Source of the DNA: Bathynomus jamesi
Taxonomy: Eukaryota; Arthropoda; Malacostraca; Isopoda; Cirolanidae
Direction of reading: 5' to 3'
NCBI GenBank assembly: GCA_023014485.1
Contig: JAJOZX010009038.1
Span: 105,239-169,238, forward strand
Length of the DNA: 64,000 nt
The position numbers and the translations under genes are program-made. A model generated the notes under the pieces. That model saw only the letters and a list, made by a program, of their open reading frames with translations, was not told the origin of the DNA and searched no databases. The stretch's first letter is position 1. The number at the start of each line of letters is the position of its first letter. This document shows positions 1 through 10,509 of the stretch, piece after piece.

Positions 1-1844
1 CGTGGGCCTTCCACCCAAGAGTGTTTTACTTTGATGTTGAACCAACAGGGGTAGTACACACCAACAATGTATTCCACTATCAGTCTTAAGTTGTTGAGGG
101 TTTTGCCTTTAAGGCCATGTTTTGAAACCCATATGCGACAAAGCCTGTTTGCTGTTGTCAACCACCTTGAATGGCTCACTGGACCAATTTCAAGAAGGGC
201 CAGATCTGTGGGAAGTTCTCCTGTCCTTATGGCCTGTGTGATCCTATACCCGTACGCTTGATCAGTAGAGAGATCCTTTACGACATAGTCACTCAGTGAA
301 GTAAGAGGCTCTCCAATTGAGAGTTTGGTGAATGAAGGATCAATTTCAAGTTCGGTTGCAGTGTCTAGCATCTTGCCATTGTTACCTGTCCACTTGTTGT
401 TAGACAAGGTCTTCCCATCCAGTGCTGTGATCAAGTGTCGCAGGGGTAACTCGTTAGTGTGGAGGGCACAAACCAACCAGATCAGCTTACGGCAAAGCTT
501 GACCTCTACCCAATGCATGGAACCACCCTCCCAGCCAGTGTTAACATTTGTAGAATCACCTCCAATGGCCTGCAGGCTTTTATCAATGCCCTTCTTCTTC
601 ATGAAATCTACAAGATTATCAGCAATAACTTCAGCAGGTTTTTTTCTCGTTGAGCCTTTCTCAGGAGTGAAGTGGTAGAGATATCTTCCACCTGGCTCAC
701 TGCACACAGAATAATGCTCTTCTTTGATGATGCTGGGGAACTGACGATCTGAATTGTCTGCTTTCAGCATAACTTTAGTTGTATCTTGACGGCCGTCAAA
801 GAAGATGCAGTCAATTTCACCCTTCTTACAAAGATCATCAAATTCCTGATCCAGGGATCTCATAACTTTTTCTTGGGCCCTCTTGACTTTATTGTGATCA
901 ACTACAAGTCTCTTGTCTTCTTCAGTGATCAAGCCAGCATCCATAAAGGCAGCAGTGGTGATGGCAGCTGTGGCACGCAGGCCAACACCATATCTGATGC
1001 TATGCATAGCAACATTAGGTATTTCTAATGTGTTGTACTCTGGCTTTTTATTGGAAGTTGAAGACGTGCTTGGTATTTCTAATGTCACTTCATAACTTCC
1101 ATCCTTTCCATCTTGAGCATCAGCTATTTGTTCTTCATTTTCATCATCAGAGAAAATTATTTCATTTGATGGCATTGAAACATCCTGCTTACTTGTCTGC
1201 TTATATTCAGCAAGCCTTCTTCTTTCGTCTTCTTGCCTCTTCTGCTTTTTGACTTGTCTGTTGTGCTCAGGTTGATCTGGCAAGCCAATCTGATGTGGTC
1301 CAATAGAACCAGACTTGTCTCTCTGACCTTTAATGAAAGCAAGTTCCTTCACAGGGATCTTCATCTCCCTAGGGCATGTACAGTTAATGTGAGTTTCGTT
1401 TTTGCAACCAGCATCTGCAAGGCAGCCAAATTCAGAGCAGAGAACAATTTTACACTTGCAACTGAGGATGTCAAAAAGCTTGTCAAGTTTTGCAATGAAA
1501 GCCTCTTTGACATGTAGCTTTCCTCTCCCAAGAAATATGTTTTTGGCCTGCTCCCAGCTCTCTTGGATCTTGTTTAAGCTTGTGACTCGTGAATTTACAA
1601 CGGGGGCTACAAAAGAACTGTTTGCTCGTTCCCACTTTTCAAGCACTTTAGGGTAAATGTCCTTTGCAAGACTGGCTGCTGGGTAGTTTCTCACATCCTC
1701 ACCACTTTGTTCTCTTAGCAGTAGCCCATATTTCAGAACGTCTCGCAGAGTTGGGAGTTCAGAGGGCAACAACTCTCTACCAGTTCCAATTAGGTTGCTC
1801 ATATGTGTGAATGTCCCCAGTCTTGTCCTCCTTTTAGAAGCCAT
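1..1844 (-). CDS. hAT-like transposase candidate, family A (3' end outside window)
   Basis: The frame starts at ATG 1844 and stays open for about 614 codons to the window edge, matching the three separate frames of the broken copy at 44552-46927. Visible parts in order: an N-terminal helical region; a cysteine cluster near residues 129-157 (CKCK ... CTCPRE); a charged, lysine-rich middle; an Asp in FFDGRQD near residue 350; an Asp in GGDSTNVNTG near 430; a C-x2-H (CALH, 459-462); and HSRW with Trp near 561. D/D/C-x2-H/RW is the order seen in the RNase H fold of hAT transposases. The likely role is DNA cut-and-paste transposition in the nucleus, inferred from these motifs and the TIRs. The final acidic residue expected near the C-terminus is outside the window. 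This is the least damaged transposase in the window. Confidence 0.75.
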   Translation of the reverse strand, partial: MASKRRTRLGTFTHMSNLIGTGRELLPSELPTLRDVLKYGLLLREQSGEDVRNYPAASLAKDIYPKVLEKWERANSSFVAPVVNSRVTSLNKIQESWEQAKNIFLGRGKLHVKEAFIAKLDKLFDILSCKCKIVLCSEFGCLADAGCKNETHINCTCPREMKIPVKELAFIKGQRDKSGSIGPHQIGLPDQPEHNRQVKKQKRQEDERRRLAEYKQTSKQDVSMPSNEIIFSDDENEEQIADAQDGKDGSYEVTLEIPSTSSTSNKKPEYNTLEIPNVAMHSIRYGVGLRATAAITTAAFMDAGLITEEDKRLVVDHNKVKRAQEKVMRSLDQEFDDLCKKGEIDCIFFDGRQDTTKVMLKADNSDRQFPSIIKEEHYSVCSEPGGRYLYHFTPEKGSTRKKPAEVIADNLVDFMKKKGIDKSLQAIGGDSTNVNTGWEGGSMHWVEVKLCRKLIWLVCALHTNELPLRHLITALDGKTLSNNKWTGNNGKMLDTATELEIDPSFTKLSIGEPLTSLSDYVVKDLSTDQAYGYRITQAIRTGELPTDLALLEIGPVSHSRWLTTANRLCRIWVSKHGLKGKTLNNLRLIVEYIVGVYYPCWFNIKVKHSWVEGP

Positions 1845-1923
1845 TGTAGGTCAATTCCCACTGGTTAGGATGGTAGCACTGACGGACAAGTAATCTTCAG
1901 CACACTGATGAATATGTTTCAAC

Positions 1924-2045
1924 CTGTGAAATAAGCAAAAACAGCAGTGCATTATATATACAGCATATATAATTATTAATATAATAATTATTATATAATT
2001 CCACAAAAAAGTCAAAAAAGTCACTATTTTTATGTAGCTTCTTAC
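1924..2045 (-). other. predicted 5' UTR intron of A1
   Basis: On the minus strand the donor reads TTG/GTAAG and the acceptor reads TTTCACAG/GTT, 80 bases before the ATG at 1844. The same pair occurs at 44346-44472 in the other copy. A pyrimidine-poor but AT-rich body of about 122 bp is typical of a short arthropod intron. No transcript evidence is available. Confidence 0.5.
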
Positions 2046-2165
2046 CAAGCAAAACTAAATTATATTAAATTAACAAAAATATCTTTAGAATTCCTAAGTC
2101 ATGCTGCAACGTTTTAGCACCCCTCATATTTGGAATTTGAAAGTTGAAAAATTCGACACACCCTA

Positions 2166-4384
2166 TAATATCCCACATCTACTCGAAAGCCAGACTATCT
2201 GCGATGAGTGCATGGAGTTTGAGTGTGATGAGTGTCACAAATGCTTTAAACGGACAAACGTTTTTAAAACGATCGCACCACACGACAGCCCTGTGAAACT
2301 CTTTGTGTCCTTTATTGTCAAGTTAGCGGACAAGTTAAAAAAAATGACTATATTCTTGCCCATAACGGGGCAAAATTTGGCACACAGTTCCTTTATAAGG
2401 AGCTGCTTGAACACGAGTCATCGGAGATATTTACAGGCGATCCCCTTAAAAGAGGAAACAAGCTTATACAAATGCAGATAAAAGGTAATGTTCAGTTTTA
2501 TTTCCTTTACACTTTCCTCACTACCAACACATTAAGTTACGTAGGACTACCTCCCCCCAAACATTACTTTAACTACACCAACATGAGTGATAGTGAGCGT
2601 GAAGATTTTGACCGCTACTACAACAGTTTTAATGAAGCTAATCCTTACAATATGGCTGATGAATGTGTGCGTTATTTTCGTGAATGATGTACGCGTGATT
2701 AGAGTATGTTTCCAGGCCTTTAGAAGGATGTACATAGACCGTTTCAACTGCGATCCGCTGCAAGTCGCAACCACAATCGCTTCATTGTGCTTTAGTGTGT
2801 TCAAGAACAATTTCATGCCTAAAGACACCTTTGCCGTCATTCACACAGAAACAACCCTCGCAGTTATGGGTCTCACTGGTTCATACACATACAGCAACAG
2901 ACCGGAGTATACATAAAACACGCCTGCAACACGAGAGAAGTACCCATTAAGGTCAATGGTCGTGTTTTTTGGGTTGATGGTCTAAGCGAAGACCGTGCCA
3001 CTGGTGAGAAGACTGTGTACTCCTTTAACGGTTGCTGGTGGCATGGTTGCCCACGTCATGAGTGTGGAATCGTAGGAGATATCCACGCTAGATCTCCTGC
3101 CGATAATCTTGCAGGGACCCGCACTCGCGATCAGCTTATAGGTACCCAGTTCACTCACAAGATCTTGTAGGAGCATATGTATGATGCACGGATGGAAACA
3201 GATGGACAGTACTGCGAAGAAATAAACACCATCAAGCCTTCAATGCTGTTGGATCCTCTGAAATGCAATGATAACTTGTTCGGCGAACGTATAAACCCAT
3301 TCAAGCTATACTTTCCGCCTATGGAGGACGTGAAACTCTATTACTGCGTCTTCTATTCTTTATATCCCTTCGTGATGAAGAACAATCCGTACCCCGTATG
3401 TGCACCTGAAAAACTGGTGGGACCTAACCTGCCCCACATCGAGGTGTTCTCAACAAATTTGAACGTGTACTATTTTGGTCTTTCTTTCGGAGACGTGCTC
3501 CCACCTCGCGATTTATGGATGCCGATCTTACCCATCGATATAGATCAGCTCATGTTTCCCCTTTGCGTGAAGTGCGCAGAGGAGAATAATGGGTCCTGTA
3601 ATCACCCAACCAACCAGCGGAAGATCAGAGGTGTATATACAAGTCCTGAGCTGTCCCTAGCCGTCCGCCATGGCTACACAATATTGAAGATATATGAGGT
3701 GTGGAGGTTTCAGAAGCTACCCAACCTTTTCACCCCGTATATAAATACTTTTTGAAGGATAAGGTGGAAACATCAGGCTACCCGCGAGGGGTTGAGAGCG
3801 AGGTTGAAAAATCGGCTTATATTCAGCGTTACCGTGACTATGAAGGGATACAACTTGACCGGACCAAAATTGTTAAGAACCCTGACAAGCGCTTTAGTGC
3901 AAAATTATGCCTAAATAGTCTTTGGGGCAAGTTTGCACAGAATACAGGTAAGGGGAATGTTCATTTGACCCAAAATTATAACGAGGTGTGGGATTATGCT
4001 AATGCCCCCGATAAAGAGGTTATGGAGATCGTGAATGTTGGTAACACGTACATAATAAAATACATCACCGAACTCGCCACAGATACCTCACGTGTTACAA
4101 ACATACCTGTAGCCAGCTTCACAACGGCATACGCACACATCAAGCTTTGGGGACTACTGCATTCTCTTGGGCGAAGGGTACTTACTGTACGCTGGCAGAA
4201 ATAGTGTAATATTCACAGAGAGCGAGGGTGAATTCATGCCGCCTATTGGAGAATTCCCCGGAGAGCTGACTGACGAGATCAAGGATGAGTATGGTGATGG
4301 TGCATACGCTGACTTTTGTATCAACAGGGCCAAAAACTTATGGAGTGCGGGTGAAGGTGGGGGAAGAGCTGAAATATAAGGTTC
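2166..4384 (+). pseudogene. Polinton/Maverick-type DNA polymerase B, copy 1 (5' part removed, inactive)
   Basis: Broken frames match, segment by segment, the fuller gene at 23550-27502. Present in order: a cysteine-rich stretch (TICDECM); an exonuclease II-like AHNG..KFGTQF motif; the segment SDSEREDFDRYY; a polymerase motif A region ending SLYPFV; a motif B region with NSLWGKF; and a motif C region. Three expected acidic residues are gone. Exonuclease II has KFG where copy 2 has KFD, motif A has Val at 3348-3350 where copy 2 has Asp, and the DTD of motif C is G-R-N at 4194-4202. Several stops and frameshifts separate the pieces. The 5' part is displaced by element A1, and homology stops near 4384 inside the last domain. 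This family replicates Polinton DNA by protein priming; this copy cannot. Other Polinton genes (integrase, ATPase, capsid) are not seen nearby. Confidence 0.85.
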
Positions 4385-4499
4385 TGACATATATTATGCT
4401 CGAATTTTTAGTTTATTCACAACAAAAATTAAATGACTTAGAGTATAATGACAAATTAATCATCAATATAATTCTCTTCTTTTTCTATAACCTCCTCCC

Positions 4500-5383
4500 A
4501 CCTGTAGAAAAGTTTTTTATGCCACGTTCGAAGAAATCCCTTGGTTTCGAGTTAAAAAAGCGACCACTTCGTTTTCGATAGCTTCTCTAGATTGCAACTT
4601 TTGTCCATCTAGGTGATGTTGCAGACTTCTGAATCGCACCTTCAGACGAAGGTGCGATGTCCGGAGAATAAGGTGGATGAGGTATTTTTTCCTAACAAAA
4701 TGCCTCCAATTGGACAGTGATGATTCGAGCAGTGTGAGGGCGCGCGTTATCCTGGTGGAATAGAACACCTCTGCGATTAATTAATGCAGGACGGTTTTCT
4801 TGTAATGCCATCTTCAATCGTTGGAGTTGTTGGCAGTAGACTTCAGCTGTGATTGTTTGGTTATCTGGCAGAAGCTCAAAATTAATAATTCCTTGCATAT
4901 CCCACCAAACGCATAGCAAAAATTTTCTTGGATGGGGTCATTCATTGGCTGAGGTTCAGGCTTTGTTTCACGGCTAAGCCACTGATGTCGACGCTTAATA
5001 TTGTAATAGAGGTCCCATTTTTCATCCCCAGTAACGATCCGATTCAAAAACGGTGCCTGCAGTTGCCGAGAATGCAGTGATGTGCAAATATCGATTCGAT
5101 GTTGAAGATTCGCTTGTGACAAATCATGCAGAACCCATTTTCCAACCTTCACTACTTTTCCTAACAGCTTCAAATGACGATGAATGGTCATATGGCTAAC
5201 GCCGAGTTGCAGGCCAAGTTCTCTTACAGTTACCGTTGGGTTTTCCTCCACTGTTGCTTTCAGCAACTCTTCATCGAACTCATTTGGTCGTCCTGTTCGT
5301 TGATAATCTTTCAGACTGAAGTCTCCATTTCTGAACTTCTCAAACCATCTCCTACACAGCATATGCTATTTCGTGGGCTCCAT
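4500..5383 (-). pseudogene. mariner transposase remnant
   Basis: Pieces in at least three frames make a mariner transposase of the SETMAR-like type. From ATG 5383 there is WFEKFRNGDFSL and a GRP hook, a second helix-turn-helix (LGVSHMTIHRHL), then VTGDEKW with the first catalytic Asp. Next come QWLSR, FHQDNARPHTA with the second Asp, and PPYSPDIAPS with the third. The end resembles NFSTGGRRL near 4500. A TAG stop follows the fourth codon (around 5371), frames shift near 4920 and 4690, and a few codons are missing between the second and third Asp, so the D34D spacing is shortened. The first helix-turn-helix is largely absent. I could not place TIRs with certainty. It lies between the Polinton fragment and element B. 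Confidence 0.88.
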
Positions 5384-5896
5384 GTTTTTTCAATTACTGT
5401 AATATCGTAGGGTTGGCGTTGTAACTGTATGAAAAACACCAGAGAAAATATTCATTAGCCTAATCCTACACAGGCATAAGCCTACACAGTAGGGCGGATC
5501 GAAAATGAGGTTTTTAAACTTTGTTTCGAAATTCAAATATGGCTAGTGCGGAAATTATGTGGGTGCTATAGATAATGACTGTGCATAAATATTAGTCCTG
5601 CGAAATTATATCTTCAGGTGCCACAAAGCCGTCGAAAAAAGTGAAATATAATGATTTTCTTATATTCTGCATTAGTACAATAACTGAAACTTACTTGTAT
5701 TATTATATATTAAGTGTTCCAATTACCAAAATAGTTACTGAATTACGCAGCTCTTAGTATATTTAGATCAATGTTCTTTTGATTAATGATCTAAATAATC
5801 CAGAACTCACCACGAGGAGGTGGCTGCGTGTCGAGTTCCACCCATGCCCTCCCAACCACCCATCCTTGCGCACGTTTTTTTCTATTAACGTTTTAT

Positions 5897-8146
5897 TTAA
5901 ACTTTATATTCAGCTTTACTTTCGAATGATGGCATTTTTTTACGTGACTGAAGTGTTGATCTTATGAAGCCATCTCGCGCGTTCAATCCAAATATTTTTG
6001 ATGATGCTTCAGTCACTAATTTTACCATTCTTTCTACTACTTGTGTATGACAAGGGAATTTCTCGAATGGAGGGGTACTCTTGTTTTCTATGAATTCTTC
6101 AATCTCATTTTCTGTCAGGTGTCTTGTCACAGGTGGTTCAGTGACAATGCATTTTTGCCAATTAATTAAATCAGTATAATCAGTAGCTTCAAATTGAATA
6201 ACAGGTACTGTGAAACGCCTCACAACTTTTTCCTTGTTGTTTGCCTTGCTTTCTTTATTCGCCTCCACGCTAATTCTCTTATGGCGCTGCAGTCATCATG
6301 AATCATTGATGCTAGAATATTTTCTGGATTTGCAAAAAATGCATTTCTTTGTATGACAGGGTTTACAATATCCTTTACTTCGTCATTCAGTGTTCTTGTT
6401 AGTTCAACAGTTTTGAAAACATGTTTTGAGCTATTGACAAAAGACGTACTTTGCTTAATAGAAAACCACATTGGGATGTAGACCTTCATTATAAAAGAAG
6501 CAATGTTCATGAGGTTCTCAGATGGACTTACAGTTGAAACGTATAGACGAAGCAAACGATTTGCTGTAGTCAGCCATCGTGAATGTGCCATTTTGCCTGG
6601 ACTACGATGAGCAAGATCTGGAGAGCAATATCCCTTTGTTATGGCGTGATGAATATCAATTAGATATTTTTGGTCGGTGCTAAGATCTTCACAGTCTACA
6701 GTTGGTTCCTCAGCATCAATCATTTCAAACTCGACAATAGGAAGACTCTCACAGTTCTCTAATTCCCTGCCAATAGGACCGGTGAATCCGCGGGGGCCAG
6801 ATGTTTTTCCATCCAGCTTTGCAACTAAATGGCGTAATGGCAATTCATTGGCATGGAGCTGGCACACTAAATGTTGAACTGGCTTCTTCAGCTTCAATTC
6901 TATAAGCCTTATAACGCCTCCCTTTTCTCCAGTGTTGACTGCTGCACCATCGCATCCAATGGCAACAAGGTTTTCCAGGTTCATGTCATTATTTCCAATA
7001 TACTCAAACATTCCTTTACATATTTCTTCAGCTGATCCAGAATTCACAGAATAATGGCCCAAATAATCTGAACCAGGTTCTCTCACTAAAGTGATATGTT
7101 CTTCTGTTACCTTCTTCTGATATACTTTGGACTCTTTTTTTTCTTGGAAGAGTGTAGAATCTTTTCGACCATCAAAATACAGTAGATTCCTCTGATTGGG
7201 ACCTGATTTTGATCTTTCATAATTTCTGATCTCTTCTTTTGTCTTTCTCTTCTGATTTTACTCCTATCCACTACTTCAGATGTATTGTCAATAGAAACTT
7301 CTCCAATATCTTGCAATACTGCACTAACAATGAATGCTGCAGCTCGATCTGAAACTGCAGTCCTGTCACAAGCAGTAGCCACTGAAGGTAGATTTGTAGT
7401 TTTCCTTTTCTTGAATAATTGTTCTTCAGGTTGTTCGAGCTTTCTCTTCGAGCTAACTGGCTCTGGAAATGTATCGTCTGATATTTCGCCAGATTCACTT
7501 TCACTGTTTGATGTCGATGATGATAATTCAACATTTGTATCCTTCAATTTCTCCTGTGAAGATTCTTTGGTGAGCCTCACAGCTTCTTTTTGCTTTCTTA
7601 GCAACGTAGATGCTTTTTTCTTTGAGAGTGTAATATCTACTCTATCAATAAACAGTTTTCTTTCACTCCTTTGATCTAAGAAGAACGTCACTTCTTCCTT
7701 TGAAACCGTTTTTTCTTTGGGACAAGAACATTGTGTTAGTACTTTGCACTTGCACGCTGCAATGTCAAAAAGTTTCGTGTGTGTTTTTTTTTGAACATAT
7801 CAATCTTTGCTTTGTAAGCTTCAGAATTTTTTCTGCTTTGGTATGGCTTCATAATGACACGATACTTTTCGTGGTAGCTTCTGAACATTGTTTCAATTCG
7901 CCTGTCTGACAGAATTGGGACGGAAGCACTTTCCCAAATTATTTTCAATTTATCAACAACTTGTTCTAATATTTGAGATATTGAAGGATCTTTATTAGTA
8001 TTCTGTTTAAAATCGTTTCTTACAAACAAGTAATATTTAAAAACTCCTTCGTATGTAGGATGATTCCTGTGCCACAAATCTTCCCCCATACCAAACATGG
8101 GGCACTCAGTTGAGGCCCTGGTTGATTTTGCACAAACTCGAGACAT
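5897..8146 (-). pseudogene. hAT-like transposase, family B (frameshifted)
   Basis: Four overlapping frames from ATG 8146 to a stop at 5897 correspond to the family A protein end to end. They contain a helical N-terminus and a cysteine cluster (CKCK then CSCPKE) near 7760-7710. An acidic, serine-rich middle and the run KRKLEQPEEQLFKKRK suggest a nuclear-localisation patch. Then come a D-G-R-K-D motif spread over a frame change near 7190-7160 and AIGCDGAAVNTG near 6960. CQLH, HSRWLTTANRL near 6580 and a C-terminal piece (TQVVERMVKLVTEA) close the protein. At least three frameshifts interrupt it, so it cannot make a full protein as read. Identity to family A is low except at the motifs, so A and B are separate lineages rather than copies. 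Function in transposition is inferred from these motifs and the TIRs. Confidence 0.8.
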
Positions 8147-8163
8147 TTTGAAAGTATACAAAT

Positions 8164-8349
8164 CTGAAAAAGAAAGAGCTAATATCAATTATACGTTAAT
8201 TTCAGTTAATAGTACATGGCAAACTTAGGGCAACACAATACAGAAATGCAAAATATATAAGAAATATAGTTTAGACTATCTGAGTAACGCCAACAACAGA
8301 ACACCCACCTGCTACGAGAGCGACAGCTACACTGAACCGAGGTACTCAC
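8164..8349 (-). other. predicted 5' UTR intron of element B
   Basis: On the minus strand a donor CAC/GTGAGT (8349-8344) pairs with an acceptor TCTTTCTTTTTCAG ending at 8164, 18 bases before the ATG at 8146. It occupies the same place relative to the start codon as the intron in family A. Confidence 0.45.
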
Positions 8350-8872
8350 GTGACAGCTGAGTGACCTGACTATAGAAAACTGTTTTTAGAGAATAGAAAC
8401 TTTATTTAAAGGTTGACTGAGCTATTTTTATACAAGTGTGAATAAATTCTTGTCTATTGTGCATCGTGGACTCTTCTGTAATTATTGGTTAAAATCTGCT
8501 TTTTTCAATTTTTTTTCAATATTGAAGGTCATTGTGGCACCTGAAGATATTAATGTTATGATTTTAAATTTATACCAGCTTATTTTCTCACTACTCCACA
8601 CACGTTCCACACTAGCCAATTTGAAAATTCGAAAAATGAGTTTTTCACTCCGCCCTACTACACAGGCTAGAAAAAATCTGAATGCAGTTTTGGAATCAGC
8701 GTGAAAAATGCTATCCAGCCACCACAAATTTTACTCTGATGAAAAATCTTTGTTCACCAGTGTTATTTTCCGTCGTTTTGTAATTCTTATATTTTTATTT
8801 TTTATTTTATTTTTTGATTATATTATATATATTCTTCGTCAGTGTTTCTTACACTATTATTATTTCTTGATT

Positions 8873-8899
8873 GTATATATATATATATATATATATATT
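8873..8899. repeat. (TA)n microsatellite in AT-rich spacer
   Basis: About 13 TA units lie in the AT-rich spacer between element B and the next transposon (8666-8982). Similar short pieces (tatatattcttcg, ttatactattatta) repeat around it. I see no gene in this spacer. Confidence 0.9.
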
Positions 8900-8982
8900 C
8901 TTCGTTCGTATTTCTTATACTATTATTATTATTTTTAATGTACTGTATATATTCCTCGATTGTATAGAATGAACGATTCTAC

Positions 8983-10117
8983 GGGGTGTCCCATAAGTCC
9001 GGCATCATAGGAGAAACTCATATTTTTCTATTTCTACAAACCATAATTCATATCGGAGTCAAAGAGAGGCCGCTGCTGAATTTAACAGACTGCATCCAGA
9101 CCGCGAGCCAATAACACAGAGTTGTGTTAGCAGACTTGTTGCAAAGTTTAAGGAAACAGGATCCACAGAAAATAAACCACGCAGTGGACCTTCAAGGAGG
9201 TCCACTGACGAAGATACAGCGACTGCTCTCCTGGCTCATTTTAACAGAAGTCCCAATAAGTCTCTTCGGCGATTGTCCGCCGAGACAGGAGTGTCGAAAA
9301 GTAGCATCCATCGCATTCTTCAGGCTCACAAATGGCATCCATATAAACTTCATATCCTACAGAAATTAAGCGAAGATGATCCCGACCGGCGGATGGAATT
9401 TTGTGAATGGGCTACGGGACAATATGCTCGGGATGCCAATTTCCCGTCCACAATTCTGTTCAGTGACGAGGCTGTTTTTTATGGAAATGATGAGGTAAAT
9501 CGACAGAACACCCGCTACTGGTCTGAAAACAACCCTCACTGGTATACTTTTTCAAAGGAACAAGGTGCATCTCGGGTGATGGTATGGTGTGGCATTTGGA
9601 AAGATCGCATCATAGGCCCCCTCTTTTTCGATGAACATGTCACTGGAGGCACCTACCTATGTATGCTCAAGGAAGAAGCATTTCCCAGTGTCTTGAACGA
9701 AGAAGGAAATTTCCCAACATGGTTCCAGCAAGACGGCGCTCCTGCACATTACAGCACCCAAGTAAGGGAATACCTGTACCAACAATTCCCTGGTCATTGG
9801 ATAGGACGTCGAGGGCCTGTGGAATGGCCAGCTAGAAGCCGGATCTCACGCCACTAGATTTTTATCTCTGGGCCACCTGAAAGAGCTGGTATACGCAGAG
9901 AAAATTAGGAGTGTTGAACATTTGCGGCAGCGCATTACTGGGGCATGTAACACCATTACTCCTGACATCATTCACCGTGAGCTTGCTGACTGGGTATCAC
10001 GTCTGAATTTGTGTATTGAAAACAATGGTGGACATATTGAGCACGTTCTGTAAATAAAAGCTTTTGTTTTGCCTTTTTTATTATTTTTCCAATGATGCCG
10101 GACTTATGGGACACCCT
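8983..10117 (+). mobile_element. mariner/Tc1-superfamily element with 28-bp TIRs
   Basis: The left end GGGTGTCCCATAAGTCCGG and its complement at 10091-10116 form near-perfect inverted repeats of about 28 bp. Both ends abut TA, the duplication expected for this superfamily. The flanks joined across the element match a related sequence at 17784-17830 that lacks it, which confirms the boundaries. Length is about 1135 bp, short for one gene of this type, fitting a small loss at the 5' side. Confidence 0.9.
9058..10053 (+). pseudogene. mariner-superfamily transposase with one late frameshift
   Basis: One frame runs from near 9058 to 9836. It has an N-terminal DNA-binding part with two helix-turn-helix-like stretches (EAAAEFNRLHP; AETGVSKSSIHRIL), then FSDEAVF with the first Asp and RVMVWCGIW. 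QQDGAPAHYS carries the second Asp. One base is missing near 9838; beyond it the frame resumes with the third Asp (PDLTPLDFYLWG) and ends in IEHVL at 10051-10053. About 36 residues separate the second and third Asp. AATAAA follows at 10054. The true N-terminus is missing or shortened, because the coding match starts almost directly after the TIR. The enzyme type cuts and pastes DNA at TA sites; this copy is probably inactive, by one visible frameshift and the short start. Confidence 0.85.
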
Positions 10118-10216
10118 CTATATTTATTTCCTATATATTTCATGAATTATTCCCCTTAACTCGGCTAAATAAACAAAATGATGTAATGGTGTTTTATTTA
10201 ATTCTTTTGGTTGTAT
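10118..10216. repeat. dispersed repeat fragment, second copy at 17784-17890
   Basis: The stretch with taaataaacaaaatgatgt and aatggtgttttatttaatt recurs with few changes at 17784-17890. Bases 8961-8980 are the other half of the same repeat, split by the transposon. Identity of the repeat is unknown; it touches the 5' side of an RTE-like element in the other copy. Confidence 0.7.
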
Positions 10217-10472
10217 ATACAGTGCGTTCGAAAAGTCTCTCCGCAGTCAACGTGCTACAGCTAGTATATGCGCGCTAAGCCGGTTTGACAACAAGTGTAG
10301 ACGAGTTGCTCTGTGCCTGCCATATGGTGGAAAACACTTTCCCACATGCTGTAAAATCAAAAGGTTATGTAATAAAATCACTAAATCATGGTTGAATGAA
10401 AACATTGTAGTTTTACAATTTCCTATGCGTTTAACATAGCACTGCGGAGAGACTTTTCGAACGCACGGTATA
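10217..10472. mobile_element. MITE, TA-flanked, ~30-bp TIRs
   Basis: GTGCGTTCGAAAAGTCTCTC at 10222 and its complement at 10445-10467 form inverted repeats of about 30 bp around a 250-bp non-coding core. TATA borders both ends, fitting a Tc1/mariner-derived non-autonomous element. No reading frame of note lies inside. Confidence 0.85.
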
Positions 10473-10509
10473 AACGATATTAAGGAATAACTGGGGAAAT
10501 GGGAATATA

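Larger units (their letters stand above)
1..2165 (-). mobile_element. hAT-like transposon family A, copy A1 (runs off window start)
   Basis: This is an inverted, near-identical copy of the complete element at 44227-47263. Its outer end is at 2165, where the plus strand reads GACACACCCTA, the complement of the TAGGGTGTGTC terminus of the other copy. Immediately beyond it the Polinton polymerase frame resumes, so the element sits inside that gene. Its 3' end and right terminus lie before base 1, so its own target duplication cannot be tested. The 5' untranslated part (1845-2165) is AT-rich and carries an intron at 1924-2045. The element name is mine. Confidence 0.9.
5490..8657 (-). mobile_element. 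hAT-like transposon family B, complete with 8-bp target duplication
   Basis: The ends are imperfect terminal inverted repeats of about 60 bp, both starting TAGGGCGG and both passing through TTCGAA and GGCTAGTG. The 8-bp sequence ctacacag flanks both sides (5482-5489 and 8658-8665) and the match stops exactly there, which is the duplication size of hAT elements. Length is 3168 bp. It carries one gene on the minus strand and an apparent 5' UTR intron. Confidence 0.9.

Noticed and set aside
67..1656. Plus-strand open frames over the first 1.7 kb
   Set aside because: They are shadows of the open minus-strand transposase frame; they have no recognisable motif.
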